From assembly GCA_963691655.1 (NCBI GenBank), contig OY829329.1, positions 14,956,708 to 15,020,707 on the forward strand: a stretch of DNA of 64,000 bases. The letters are read 5' to 3'. The stretch comes from Toxonevra muliebris. Its lineage: Eukaryota; Arthropoda; Insecta; Diptera; Pallopteridae. Position numbers and translations under genes: made by a program. Of the stretch, positions 22,182 through 34,180 are shown piece after piece; the first letter of the stretch is position 1; every line of letters starts with the position of its first letter. The notes under the pieces were generated by a model. The model was not told where the DNA came from. It did no database searches and was given only the letters and a program-made list of their open reading frames with translations.

Positions 22182-22288
22182 AGGCGAATTCACAGAAAGC
22201 GCAATCTCTTTTCATTTGAGAATATGAAGTTCTTCGTTCTTTTAAATTAAGAGCGTAAAAACTTCATATAAAAAAACTAAGAGGCAAC
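22182..22288 (+). mobile_element. AGGCGAATT hairpin-MITE family copy
   Basis: It begins AGGCGAATTCACAG after TTA (22179-22181) and ends before TTA (22289-22291), consistent with a 3-bp TTA target duplication. The interior contains the family's inverted pair ATATGAAGTT (about 22224-22233) and AACTTCATAT (about 22260-22269). The right terminus is decayed. The tandem neighbour at about 22550 lacks this insert. Confidence 0.65.
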
Positions 22289-22583
22289 TTAACATTTAAT
22301 TCGTTCAAATTATAAACAATACGATTGTAGTATAAACGAGAGCTCTTGTGTCGAGAGCTTTCGCTCTCACAGCCATTTTCTGTTTTTTTTTATATTTTAT
22401 GCAGTCCAAAAGCTCTAGTTGAGTTTTGCTCGTAAATGCAAAATCACACTGACCCTTTCACAATAGGTCTTCTTCCCCCGCACTACAATACAACACAAAT
22501 TTATATATGTGGGGAGTAAAAGAGAGAGCACGGCGATAGAAAAACACAATAACAATTCATTCGCTCAAATTATAAACAATACG

Positions 22584-22584
22584 A

Positions 22585-22620
<36 letters not shown>

Positions 22621-22650
22621 AAGTAGTAGTAGTAGAAGTAGTAGTAGTAG
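22584..22650 (+). repeat. (GTA)n microsatellite
   Basis: About 22 trinucleotide units, mostly TAG/AGT, with two AAG interruptions. Frames crossing it read as poly-Val or poly-Tyr with interruptions and are not genes. Confidence 0.95.
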
Positions 22651-23152
22651 TGCAAATGAGAGCACTCGGGTGTCGGGTGTTTTTTCTCTTCTTCGCTCTC
22701 TCGAAAAAACAGCCATTTTTTATACTGTCTAGAAGCTTTAGTTGAATTCGTGAAGTTCTTGCTCATAAATGCGTAATCACACTTACTCTCTCTCACACTT
22801 ACTCTTCTTTCTCCTCACTACAGCAATACTTCGCTTCTACCCCGTACGAGTTCAAATGCACATCTCTAATCTATAACATTTTTGTAACAAAATTAGTGTA
22901 AATGAATTTTTTTTATAAATTTGGTTTTTCACCACCAGGCATCTTCTCACCTCCTGATTTAATTTCTTACGAAAGTGGTGTAGGTCTAGGTTCAACTGTT
23001 GCCAAAGTTGCTTGTGCAGCGAGAAAATTATTTTCATCTGCTCTCTCTTTTATATAAGACTTCTTCAAATCTAATGTATTCCCAAAGTCAGATTTTATTG
23101 ATTTACAACACTCACACCCCCTCTTCACCTGTCTCCACGACTAAAAATTCTT

Positions 23153-23276
23153 AAATTCATTGCATGAAATTAAAATTTTTTTGTTGATTCCCATATAAAC
23201 TGAAAAAACTACAAACAGCAACATTTTTGTATTTTATATACAACAACAAATTTTGAATTTCATGCAATGAATTTTT
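23153..23276. mobile_element. Foldback/MITE-like hairpin (AAATTCATTGCATG type)
   Basis: Inverted ends lie at about 23153-23183 (AAATTCATTGCATGAAATT...) and about 23245-23276 (its reverse complement), enclosing about 60 bp. It has no coding capacity. The target duplication is unclear. Confidence 0.65.
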
Positions 23277-23694
23277 GAGGTTATGCTCTTAACGGCTCAA
23301 CGGTGTTGATTTATCTCTTCTGGCGACCTACTCTCTTACTTTCTCTCTCTTTGCTATGGTATTGCCTAGGGTCTAAGTACTTACTCTCTCTTAAACTGCA
23401 AACATAACGGTGCAGCAAGTTAAACAGCGAATTCAAATTCGCGAATTCGCCGCTTTGCTCTTTGCTATGTTAATAAAATTTTTTTTTTATTGTTTATGTT
23501 CTCTGTTCCACCATGTTGTCCAGTATGTAGCTTTTACCTACTGGAGAGTTCATCGGTTAGTTGAGAAAACGGTACTGCTGTCGTGAAAGTTCATTTCTCG
23601 GTTAAACAGGGAGTATTTATATAGTGAAGGGAAAGACGAGCTATTGAGAGAGTTGGCTACGTAGTCTCACTTCTCTCTGCTCTCTGCTCTTTTT

Positions 23695-23795
23695 TATATA
23701 TTTACTTACGCTCCCTATACACATATTTGTTTTGTACACACCTACTCGTGAGCGATCGTTAATGTGTATGTACATACAACAATACTACTACCAAT
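23695..23795 (+). repeat. Dispersed repeat, copy 1 (ACTCGTGAGCGATCG type)
   Basis: A block of about 100 bp containing ACTCGTGAGCGATCGTTAA preceded by CATATTTGTTTT.GTACACAC. It is repeated in the same orientation at 56940-57045, where TTTACTTAC.CTCC also aligns upstream. The unusual GAGCGATCG core is kept perfectly in both. Confidence 0.75.
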
Positions 23796-24825
23796 ATTTA
23801 CTCGAAGTGCTGAAAGTGCACATAAATCCAATGAATAATTTTTTCTAGCTAGTTTATGAAGCGTTGACGTTAATCTGAAATTCCTAATATATGAATGAAT
23901 ATTTTGAATATAAAATTTATTACCTATTATTTATTGTAAATATTTTTTAATTAAACTAAACCATCACCAGAAAAATTCACACACACACACACAAAGAGAA
24001 AATAAATCTAACAACCTGTATTTTCATATTTTCTGCCTAAATTTGCTTTAGTTCAATATACGATATTTGTTTAGCGTTTTGAAAATTTAAATTAAATATA
24101 ATTTTTGATTTTTGTAAATAAATGCCACATTTATTTATGTTTGGTATTATGTAATAAAATGTGCTGTCAATGCGTTAAATTATTGAATGAATTATTTAAA
24201 CTAAATATTTAATAATTATATTTGATATAAATATGTAGTTAATATAAAAAATAAACAAACAAAAAATCATCAATTTGAATAAGTAGCTGAAAGTACCACA
24301 CACACACACACACGCACACACATAGAGTTGAGTAGATATTTCCGGGACAATAAATAAAATCGAATTTAAAGCAATTAAAATTGTGATTTCAATAATTTAG
24401 TAGCCAGTTAATTTAAACTTTTAATTCAACATAGAACAAAAGCAAATACATTCTAATAATAAAAATAATAATAGTAAAATAAAAAATGCCACATACTAAA
24501 CTCAACTAAAAATCTGTAATTAATGCTAACAATTTAATTTCATTTAATGATTTTATTATTATGATTCTGTATAATAACTAAAATGTAATTCATTTTATTA
24601 TATTTTCCACAATAATAAATATCTAAATATAAATGTTTGTTTGTTTATTTGTATATCATTAAAATTTAGTTAAAAATTTTCAATTGGAAAATGAGACAAA
24701 TAATTTTTATAATTTTCAAATAAATTTATTTAATTAATTTAGAGTATTAATTAGTGAAATATAGATATGAGTGTAAACAAATTAATTATATGCATACAAA
24801 AAATGCTACTAGTGATCATGCAGTA

Positions 24826-24935
24826 AAGTGCATAAGAAAAGAGCTTAAGCAATTTTACATATACATACAACACTCGTTTCCATAGAAAAAGAACTCGGTC
24901 GTTGATTGCATAAGTGTGGGTGACCACTCCAGGCA
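24826..24935 (+). repeat. Dispersed repeat GAGCTCAGTCG/CATGTATAGG, copy 1
   Basis: It contains ATAGAAAAAGAACTCGGTCG followed by TTGATTGCATAAGTGTGGGTGACCA. It aligns with AAAAGAGCTCAGTCG..CATTGTRCATGTATAGGTGG at 34081-34180, 40905-41040 and 47172-47281. This copy is the most diverged. Confidence 0.5.
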
Positions 24936-25496
24936 AACTCAATTTGCGCTCTCTGCTCTCTAAAGTTCTCTCTCTATTTAAAGTAAGTAAATGCAATACA
25001 GCATGTGAGTATGACAGAGAGGAAAGAGAGAGAGAGAGAAAGAGAGAAATGAAGTGCATTCGTTATTCTGTGGATTGTGCCGTTATGAGTTGGCAACACT
25101 CTGCTTTATATGTATATGTAAATATGTGCACTTCATGAGAGCTTTAACAAGAGAGCATTGAAGCTTGTATGAGAGAGTAAGTGTGCTGGGGAGAGCGAAG
25201 AACAAAGACTGCTGTCTTATGCATTGCAATTGTTGTTGTTGTTTCTTCTCAATTGTATGCTTTTTATTTTATATCTACTTGCTCTCCACATATACATATG
25301 TATATGTATACATATTAGTTGTGTTCGTTAAGGTGTAGGCAAAAAAAATTACAATTTTGAACGTCTTTTGATTTGTATCTTTCTTCGAGGATTTTCCTCA
25401 TCAAGTTAAACTGCGTGCACAGTCCTACAGCAGATATATATCTTAATTCATGCAGAAAATTTAAGGGGAAATGTAGACCTAGTTTTTACTAGATCA

Positions 25497-25602
25497 AATT
25501 CAAAAAAAAATTTGCCAGCATGTTGGCAAATTTTATATAAGAAATTCTCTCTTTCTCTCTCTTTGACAGGGAATATGACATAATGAAAATCAAGCAATAT
25601 TT
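25497..25602 (+). repeat. Dispersed hairpin repeat AATTTGCC..TTGGCAAATT, copy 1
   Basis: The block AATTTGCCAGCATGTTGGCAAATT is followed by GAAATTCTCTCTTTCTCTCT and ATATGACATAATGAAAA. The same order occurs at 50195-50297. A 9-bp stem surrounds a 6-base loop. Confidence 0.7.
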
Positions 25603-27384
25603 AATCAACTTAACAAACTGAATTGAGGAATATTTTTTCATTTATTCAGGCTTTCTTGGTCGTTGATTTTGTAAAAGCATTAAAGAAAAACTAAAATTTT
25701 AATTTTCCCCTATGCGTTTCGGTCTTTTTAAGACCATCCACAACATATTTCTTCAAACAAGGAAGAAAATGGTCTAGGCCCAGCAAAATCTTCAGAAAAT
25801 CTCGCTGCTGTAGTGCTTATTTCTCAGATAATTTTTCCTTTTAAAATTTATATTCACAACTTTAGTCCCTCAGTGCGTATACGCAACATTGAAAATGACA
25901 TGACTCAACAATAAAATGTCATACTTATAAATTTTTTTTATTTTTTTTTGTGTTTCATAAGTTCTTACTAAAAAAAAATAAAACAATAAAAACAGCAACA
26001 AAAACAGAAAATAACAATAACCACAAGAAAAAAGAAAATCCGACAACTTCATTCATGAAAATGTTTCACCAAACGACAAAATGTTAAAATCAGCAAAATT
26101 ATTAACATCGATAGCAATAAATCCGCACGAGCATAAATGCGCGAAACATCAGCACACACACACACACATACATACAACAAACACGGACACATGTATGCCA
26201 TGAGAGTATGGGAGAGAAATGAAAGCAGAGAGAACGAGAGTAAAGTAGAAAGAGAGTGTGGATTAAAAAAGAAGCAAAAACACCAAAGACAAAAAGTACC
26301 GCCTACGGAAATGCCTTGCTCTTTGTTTGCTTTATGTTTGGCAGAAAGCAAAAAAAAAAAAAAAAAAAAAAGAAAATCGAAGAAAGAGCGGAGGTGTCGT
26401 GTACAACGATAGAGCGTGCCGCGCACATAAAGGTTAAAGGAAAGAGAGATTGGTACATTCGATAAATCGCATGAATAAGCAAAGGGTCACTTGTATCCTT
26501 TTGGCTTCTTTTTTTTTATTATTATTATTTTTTGCTTCGCTTTTGTTTTATTTTTGTTTCTTTCAGTTTTGTGTATTATGTTTTTGGCATAAGCGAGCGA
26601 GTATTGTATATTTTTGAAAGTCAACATTTTCGCACGCAATCAGTTTCGCAAACGATGACACTAGCACAGATTGAACTTTACGTGCTCTGTTAAATCCAAC
26701 ACATTTTTTATTTACCATTTATTTTTCATGTTATTCTGGTTGCTATTTCTTTTTTCTTTCTTTCTTTCTTTTTTTTTGTGTGTGTTTGCTCATGATATGC
26801 TTTGGTACTTTGGCACAATGACATTACGATTTTATCTCTTAATTATATTTTGTTTGTTTATTTCATTCTCATGCTCATCATTTTGTTCTCCTTTTTTTCC
26901 TTTTTTTTTTTTTTGATATTTGTTTTTTTGACCTAAGTACGAGCTATCGCTTTTATTTATTTATTTTTTTTTTTTGTTTTCGTTTGTGATTTTTGTTTTC
27001 TGTTTGAATCAGTTTATAAATGGCAATATCTTAAGCACTCAATGATAATACAATTTTCTTTTGTAATGTATAGCATACCCCAAGTTGGTTGACTTCTTGT
27101 AAACAATAGACTTGATGTTTGTTATGCAAAAATATTCTGAATAACATAAAAAATCGCAAGGGTTTGAGAAATTATTATTTTTATTATCATATTACACAGA
27201 CATTATATTACAAGCAATATAATAAGTTTGAAAAGCATGAAAGGACAATGACATTGAAATATTCTTCTTTTTTTTTGCGCTGCAGTTTGTAGCAGCTCTC
27301 TCACATGAACTCGTTCTCTCTCTTTGACAAAAAATTATGGCATGATGAATCATACTCACTAGCGACTGCTTTTACTCACAGGTA

Positions 27385-27640
27385 ATAAGAAACCGTGCCA
27401 GTTTAATACGAGATTCGTTACACTCTAACGGTATAACAAACTAAAAACTTGAGAGACCATACAATTTTGTTTGTAGTAGTGAGAAGAATTAAGCAAATTT
27501 ACACTAACAAAATGCGAATTTGTAAAAGAGATTGCTCTTGCGTGCTCAGCAGAACAAAAAATATTCCGTTATTCACTCTCAAACATTTAAAGTCAGAGTT
27601 CTGTTGTTTTTTGCTTTGAACAAATCTTTCTTCAACACAC
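27385..27640 (+). repeat. Outlying copy of the 279-bp repeat
   Basis: It carries the same ordered blocks as the tandem triplet at 28089-28925: CCAGTTTAATA.GAGATTC, CTAAAAACTTGAGAGACCAT, AATTTACACTAACAA, GCGTGCTCAGCA and ATTCCGTTATTCA. It is more diverged and separated from the triplet by about 450 bp of AT-rich DNA. Confidence 0.75.
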
Positions 27641-28088
27641 TTTTATAAATCAAAAACAACGAAATGTCGAAAATTTGCATTTTTATTGAATTTTACCCAT
27701 TTTTCCATACGTTTATTTATTTTTTTTTTTTTTGCAAAAGTTTGGTCAGTTATAGCTTTTTAAAAATATATGAAAACCTGTGAAGTTATAATTTGTACAG
27801 CAAGTTTGTTATTTTATTTAAGTGGATTTCTCATTTCAAACGCAAAATAATTCATTTTACTATTTTTTGTTGATTTTCAAAACCACATTCCAAAAAAAAA
27901 AGAATATTTGTTCGCCTGGCCTTTAAATCAGGTGAAATCAAATATTTTTAAATTATTTAAATGCAATTTTTAAGTCAGTATATATAGAAATATTAAACAG
28001 TGATTACTTTTGAAATATATTTATAAATGTATTTTTGACGAATTTTCAAAGTTCCTGTTCGATTAACCGAACGTTGAGATCGTATGGG

Positions 28089-28925
28089 TTAATAAGACAT
28101 TCATTTCATACTAACAACATTCCTAACTAAAAAACTGAGAGACCATGCAATTGTTTTTGCAGTATTGAAAAGAACTGAGAAAATTTATACTAACAACAAA
28201 GTAAAAATCGTATTTGCAAAAGGGCAATGCATGCTCAGTAAAAAAACAAAATATTCTGTTATTCAAAAGTGATAGTTCTGTTGTTTGTTTCTGTCTCTCT
28301 CTCTCCTTGAAAAACTTTTTTTTATTACAAACAAGAGAATTCGCTTTAATAGAAGTTCCATGCCAGTTTAATAAGAGATTCCTTCCATACTAAAAGCATT
28401 GCTAACTAAAAAACTGAGAGACCATGCAATTGTTTTTGCAGTATTGAAAAGAACTGAGAAAATTTACACTAACAACCAAGTAAAAATCGTATTAGCAAAA
28501 GTTATTCTGTTATTCATGCTCAATCATAAAACTGATTGTTGTTTTTTTCGCTCTCTCTCTCTTTCTCTCTCTCTCTTTCTCTCTCTGAAAACCATTTTTT
28601 TATTCACAAAAGAGAGAACTTGCTTTAGTGGAAGTTCCATACCAGTTTAATAAGAGCTTCATTCCATACTAACGGCATTACAAACTAAAAAACTGAGAGA
28701 CCATACAATTGTTATTGCAGTATTGAGAAGAATTGTGCAAATTTACACTAACAAAATTAAAAGTATATTTGCAAGAGAGCAATGCGTGCTCAGCAAAACA
28801 AAAAAAAATTTCCGTTATTCATGTTCAAACATTGGAAGTGATTGTTGTTTTTTGTTGTTGTTTATTTTTCTGTGGAAAAACTGTTTTTTACAAACGAAAG
28901 AACTTGCTTCAGTGGAAGTTTCTAG
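28089..28925 (+). repeat. 279-bp tandem repeat, three copies
   Basis: The marker CTGAGAGACCAT lies at 28135, 28414 and 28693, exactly 279 bp apart both times. The unit start TAATAAGA lies at about 28089, 28368 and 28647. Each unit carries AAAACTGAGAGACCAT, GCAGTATTGA.AAGAA, ACACTAACAA, GCAA and a variable CTCTCT microsatellite, long in unit 2 (about 28550-28590). Short open frames starting in each unit are repeat by-products. Confidence 0.9.
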
Positions 28926-29828
28926 CGTAAGTTATTTGTATTTAATTTTATTTCTATTAATAAAAATATTATTATAATTATGAAAATGTATTAAAATATA
29001 ATTAAACTCATTATACGCACTAAACGCACTATACATTTAAACACTATATATTTTGATATGCGATTAACTGAAGCCAAAAAATCTGACCGGCTAAAACCAA
29101 CAAATAGAAGCATGTGGCTGTCTAGAGCCAATGGAAGGGAAGTGTGAGTGACTGAAACTGGTAACGAGTAACTGGCTTAAGACTAACTAGAACTGACTAA
29201 TTGGAGCATCTGACTGACCTCCAATAACGAATAAAGCTTTTTTCTTTTTGTTGGAACTGCAAAAGAAATATTCAGTAGCACAGCACTTAAATAAGTTTTA
29301 AGTCCATTGTACTATATCAGGTGTTAAGAAGGGTCTATGACTGACTATAGCTAATGATTGATAGCATAACATTCATTAAATAAAAATACTTTTTTGAAGG
29401 AAATCTTGTTTGATCATTTTGTTGTTGAAAATGTTTGACTCCAACATAGTTTCGTTCAACTTCAACGACCCCCCTCCCCCCCTTTCTCCCCTTATCCCTT
29501 CAAGCGTTTATATTCTCCAAAAAATGCCCTGGGTACTCGTATTCCGACGTTTCAAACTGCAAAAAAAAATTTTGGGAGTTCATCCTAATAAGTAGCTAAA
29601 TTTTGCTACTACATAGAAATGACCACCAAGGCCAAATAAGCAGGGAAAAATCAAGGCATCACCATAGTTATGGTACTAAATTTGAATGAGCACGTGGAGT
29701 TGGCATCTTGTAAAGCCATTCCAGCTCTCACTTACACTGTATCACTAGTTGAGAACAAATTGCTGAGAACCATCACTGAAATCGACCTCATTTTTATGCG
29801 CTGCTGTCGTAAGAAAAAATAAGAGGCA
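28926..29828. other. No gene seen; spacer
   Basis: No gene. Positions 29050-29340 are loosely repetitive with ACTGACTAGAGCTAA-type words. A C-rich tract lies at about 29467-29500. Confidence 0.55.
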
Positions 29829-30000
29829 GTGTGAGAGAACAAGTGTGAGAGAACAAGTGTGAGAAAACACGTGTGAGAGAACAAGTGTGAGAGAACAAGT
29901 TTGAGAGAACAAGTGTGAGAGAACAAGTGTGAGAGAATAAGTGTAAGAGAACAAGTGTGAGAGAACAAGTGTGAGAGAACAATTGTGAGAGAATAAGTTT
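29829..30000 (+). repeat. 14-bp minisatellite (GTGTGAGAGAACAA)
   Basis: About twelve units of 14 bp with few substitutions. Since 14 is not a multiple of 3, all frames cycle through the same peptide. Minus-strand frames at 29732-30044 read as SHTCSLTLVL repeats and are not genes. The purine-rich strand is the plus strand. Confidence 0.92.
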
Positions 30001-33000
30001 GATTTGTTGTGTTTTCGAGAGAACAAAGAAGAGAGCTTCGTCAAGCTTCAGTCAGTTCTCTCATTTACACCACTATCGTATCTTTTTCACCACAAATGAA
30101 TTGTTATTGTTTCTTTTTCTAACTCTGTGCTCTTCTTTTATATTTACATACACTTCATCAGGGTTCGTACCTTGGAAATCCTTTATCGTAGAAAAATTAT
30201 AGAAAAAAGCGTAGCAAAACCAAAATTTCCGAATTTATAAATTTTACTACTAACATAAAAAAAATTAATGTGGTACAAATATCATTACAATCATGGGAAC
30301 TGAACAGCTTCTTTACTGCTGCCGATAGATACCTATGATTTTTACATTCAGCTTTTCTTTTTCTAATGAAACTTTTTTTTGTTGTAGTTTAAACAATTTT
30401 TGCATATATCTTAATTTATACCTCTCTTATTTTTCAGATCACTCATTCGACCGAGGGAGACCGAAATTGCATATATATTTTAATTTGATTGCAGTTGCTA
30501 TAATTACAACAACTAACTTCGCCTCCCTGTGACTATCCAGTGAATGGACTTAACTAAAACCTATTATTATTGACAAAAGAAAAAGTAAAATCTGTCGAAT
30601 TGAAGCTTATGACTGATTAGAGCTAAAAGTTATACAACTGTGTTCATAATTCTACATATTGTTGGTAAGTCAAATTTTTCGAAATAATTATTAACTCATT
30701 ACTTTCATTATTTAATATTTCTTGCTGAAAGACTTCGAAAAATTGTTATTGCTTTTCAGGAAATTTTGAACTCAATAACGGTTAAACTGTCTCAAAATTC
30801 TCAGAAAAATTATAAACTCAGAGCTAGGTATACAACGTTTGATACATGTATGGGTGTTTGTATATATGTGAGTATGATTAACGGCTTTGTTATTAAGAGA
30901 ACTAATTGAAGAGAGAGCAAGTTAGGGAGAACAAATGTAAACATAAATGATGGGAGTACAGACTCATTCAGTAAAAATAGAGAGAGCATAACCTAAAGGC
31001 AACTCTAAAGGAGAAATATGGTGGGTTAACCCATATCATACCAATGTTAGTATGCTGTGTAGTTTAGTTCTCATTAAATGCAATACAATCATAAAATGAA
31101 TCTCTTGTATTTAATTTATTTCTCTAACAAATTGTGTTTGTAATAACAATACAGCAACAAAGTATTGTAGATTCATATATCAAAAAAATTAAAATGCATA
31201 AGAAGGGATGGAAAAAGAATGTTTGTGTGTGTGTGATAATCAAATTGTAGCGCGCATACATACACACAAACATACATTCATATAAAAAAGAAGTAATTTC
31301 TTGTCGAGTGCAATTTAATATTTGAGTTGAAAGGAAGTTTCGCCAGATTATACTCAGGGGAGGCGACGGCATGACAAGTATACAAAGACTCTAGAGGAGT
31401 TTCACTCCACATACCTCCACAGGATGCTTACACTATACAAAAACAACAACATTATACTATATTCATATATATATATTTTGTTGCTTCAAAATATATTGCT
31501 TCCAGAAAAATTTTAATGATGATTTGTAATCCAAGAACGAAAGGCACGTGTAAAAAATAAATTCATATACACATTTATGCTTTCTTTAAAAATTCTCACA
31601 TACTCAAGCGTGTATCCTTTTATTATGATTGCACTTAACTTTTTAATTTTATACCATACCAACAAACAATACAAGTACAAGTACATGCTGCAGATAGCGG
31701 CAAATAGGGGAAGAGAACGCTTTTGCGTGCTCAGGGGCTTGTTAGTGTTGATTTTCTGTGTTCTTTGTTTTTATTTTGTTTATTTTTGTTTTACATACCA
31801 TCTCCTTCCATGCACCCTCGCACCCATTCATGCATTCACGCATCATTCCTCCATTTTCCCATTCAATATATATTTTTTATTTTTTTTTTGAGTTTTTGAA
31901 TTAAATTTAATATTTGATTATGAGAGTTTATGTTTTACGACCTGCAGATAAAATATGCAAATTTTTTCTTTCTTATGTGCAAAAAAAAAAAAATTAATTT
32001 AATATGCGTCTTGAGTTTTTTTTCCACTTTTTTTCCATTGCTTTGTTGTTGCAGATTATTTATGCAAAATAAACAAAAATATTTTTTCGCTTTTTCGTTG
32101 ATTTTTTTAATAAGCGTAAACATTATCCAAGTTAAAAAAATATTGCTATAAAATATACAAAATATAAAAACCTCGTATGTGTATGCAATACCAAAATTCG
32201 CATATGTCAACAATAAATTATGTCAGCGGATAACTAAGTGAACGGCTGAATGAATGAGTGAGTGAATGGCTGAATGTTTTCTGGCATATGCAAGTATTTT
32301 AGATTGAAAAAATATACATTGCGATTGAGAAATTTTTAAATTCTGAAATAAAATATTTTTTAGAAAATAAGACTCGTGAAGACAAGACATGAAGCATGTT
32401 GAATATAATTCTGACACACAAAATTCTATAAATTATCCTCATGCATTCATTTTCACAAAGTGAATACAATTTTTTATAAACGCATTAGAATTGGTGATAT
32501 TTTCCAATATTTGTATGAGTTTTTTTTCTAGATTTCACTTCTTTGCTGTTAATTTTTATAGGAAAAAATCATTATCTGATCCTTTTCCTTACGTTGAAAT
32601 ATTTAAATTTACTCACTTATTTACTTTTCACTTATAGAAAACAAAAATGAGTTCCTTCTGCACTCGTCGCATGATGTGAAAATTATAAAAGTTTTCGTTT
32701 TTATGTTCCAGAAAGTTAATTTTCAGTTTCTGTTTTCAATGCACTTTCTTCGTTTCTTGCATGTCTGTATAGCCTAATGTTGATATTATTTTACAATTTC
32801 AATACAATAAATAAAAACAATTTTTGTTAGGTTCCGCTATTTCATTGATATGTAAGTCTGCTCTTAAACTTGAAAAAATGTATGGACTCCCACTGTCAAG
32901 ACGAATCTCACCATCTAAAAGCAAACTAAGTATATTCCAAAACCGTTTTTGATATAGAAATTATGTGTTGCATACTTTTAGGCTTAAAGTAAAATATATA

Positions 33001-33390
33001 ATAAAATACACACTTATTAACTCACATATCCTATGAAACCTCACACGACGTGACTTAATTTAAATTTCTATCAATTCACTCCACTATAAATTTTCCTTTA
33101 GCTCCGAGTAAAAATGTTATCACTTTAAAAACTGATCACATATTTATTAAAATTTTTTTTTTATATGATTTTTTGTATTTTATATTTTCACATTGCTGTT
33201 GACTAATATTCCAAAACTTTATCGATATCTATAAGAATTAAAAGTGAGCGGCGTGAAAAGGGTTAAGCACAATGTGCCGAGCTCTTAAAAATTTTGCACT
33301 CCATTCAGTCTTATGCGTTATAATACTCACAAAGAAGACAATTGAGAGCACAATTTCAGTGAGACAAAAACCTTCAAGAGAGTGTCACTT
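30001..33390. other. No gene seen; AT-rich spacer
   Basis: No supported gene on either strand. Contents are AT-rich unique sequence, T/A runs (31870-31890, 31980-31995), TG/TATG simple repeats near 31215-31235, and a degenerate GAATGAGTGAGTGAATGG tract at 32235-32276. Open frames at 30335-30532, 31124-31372, 31577-31891 and 31930-32213 are low complexity or featureless. Confidence 0.6.
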
Positions 33391-33394
33391 TCTT

Positions 33395-34060
33395 ATCTCT
33401 TTTATACACCCCTCTTTCAGTCTAACCTCTCTCTTTCGCTGTTATATTCCATATTCCTTGTTTGATCAACAACTTTTCACTCTCTCTTTAGCTCTTTAAT
33501 TATCTCCCTCTTTATTCTTCTTCTCTTAAAACCCATAATCATCTTTCGCTACCAAAAAATTTTTTTCACTTCACCTAGCACTCATTTACTTCTCTGCTAT
33601 TTCCTTCATTCTTCACTCTACCTCCCATTCCCATTTCTAATATGAACCAACTCCCATCAACCTCCCTTTCCACACCTTTTCAACCCATCTTTACCTCTTT
33701 TAATTATCTCCTTCACTATTCTTCCTCTCTCACAATCCATACTCACCTTTTGCTGCTAACAAACTTTATTCACCTCACCCAGCACTCACTTCTCTCTCAT
33801 TTACTTCTCCCATTTATTGTTATTTTTCACTCTACCTCCCATTCCCATTTTTTATGAGCCATCTCTCATCAACCTCCCTTCCTATCTTTCCACACTTTTT
33901 CAATCCATCTTTGGCTCTTTCAATTATCTCCTTCACTATTCTTCCTCTCTCACACTCCATACTCACCTTTCGCTGATAACAAATTTTATTCACCTCACTA
34001 GCACTCACCTACTTCTCTCCCATTTATTGTTCTTTTTACTCTACCGCTCTCTCTCTCTAT
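33395..34060 (+). repeat. Pyrimidine-rich tandem repeat, unit about 209-214 bp
   Basis: The phrase CACTCTACCTCCCATTCCCAT starts near 33614 and 33828, and CTCTACC recurs near 34039, so spacings are about 214 and 209. The flanking blocks TTAATTATCTCCTTCACTATTCTTCCTC, CACTCCATACTCACCTTTCGCTG and AGCACTCA recur in the same order. A more diverged unit lies upstream (33395-33600). The strand is strongly C+T-rich. Frames at 33642-33857 and 33817-34203 are Ser/Leu/His-rich repeat translations. Confidence 0.85.
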
Positions 34061-34080
34061 CTCTTTTTCTCTTTAGGCCA

Positions 34081-34180
34081 AAGAGTAGCACGTGTGTACA
34101 AGAGCATAATTTCACATGTATAGAGTTGAATATTATAGAAAAAGAGCTCAGTCGCTCATTGTACATGTATAGGTGGACAT
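34081..34180 (+). repeat. Dispersed repeat GAGCTCAGTCG/CATGTATAGG, copy 2
   Basis: It contains GTACAAGAGCATAA, then AAAAGAGCTCAGTCGCTCATTGTACATGTATAGGTGGACATTGT in short aligned blocks. Related copies lie at 24826, 40905 and 47172. This copy directly follows a pyrimidine-rich tandem array. Confidence 0.7.

Larger units (their letters stand above)
22105..22745 (+). repeat. Tandem duplication of about 260-380 bp, one copy carrying a MITE
   Basis: Shared blocks appear twice in the same order: TTTGTATATGTGGAGAGGG/TTTATATATGTGGGGAG, then AACACAATTAA/AACACAATAA, CAAATTATAAACAATACGAT (22306 and 22566), ACAGCCATTTT, and AAAGCTCTAGTTGA/GAAGCTTTAGTTGA. The left copy alone contains the MITE at 22182-22288. 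The right copy alone contains the expanded (GTA)n run. The two copies therefore provide each other's empty site. Confidence 0.75.
22746..27384. other. No gene seen; long AT-rich spacer with scattered small repeats
   Basis: No supported gene. The stretch contains the hairpin element at 23153-23276, dispersed repeats at 23695-23795, 24826-24935 and 25497-25602, a CA run at about 24297-24325, very AT-rich DNA at 23880-24760, a GA tract at about 25020-25045, and long A and T runs near 26349-26372 and 26500-26970. Open frames over 24751-25138 and 26049-26916 are low-complexity translations of these tracts. Confidence 0.6.

Noticed and set aside
29732..30044. SHTCSLTLVL-repeat protein on the minus strand
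   Set aside because: All three frames show the same peptide because the DNA unit is 14 bp.
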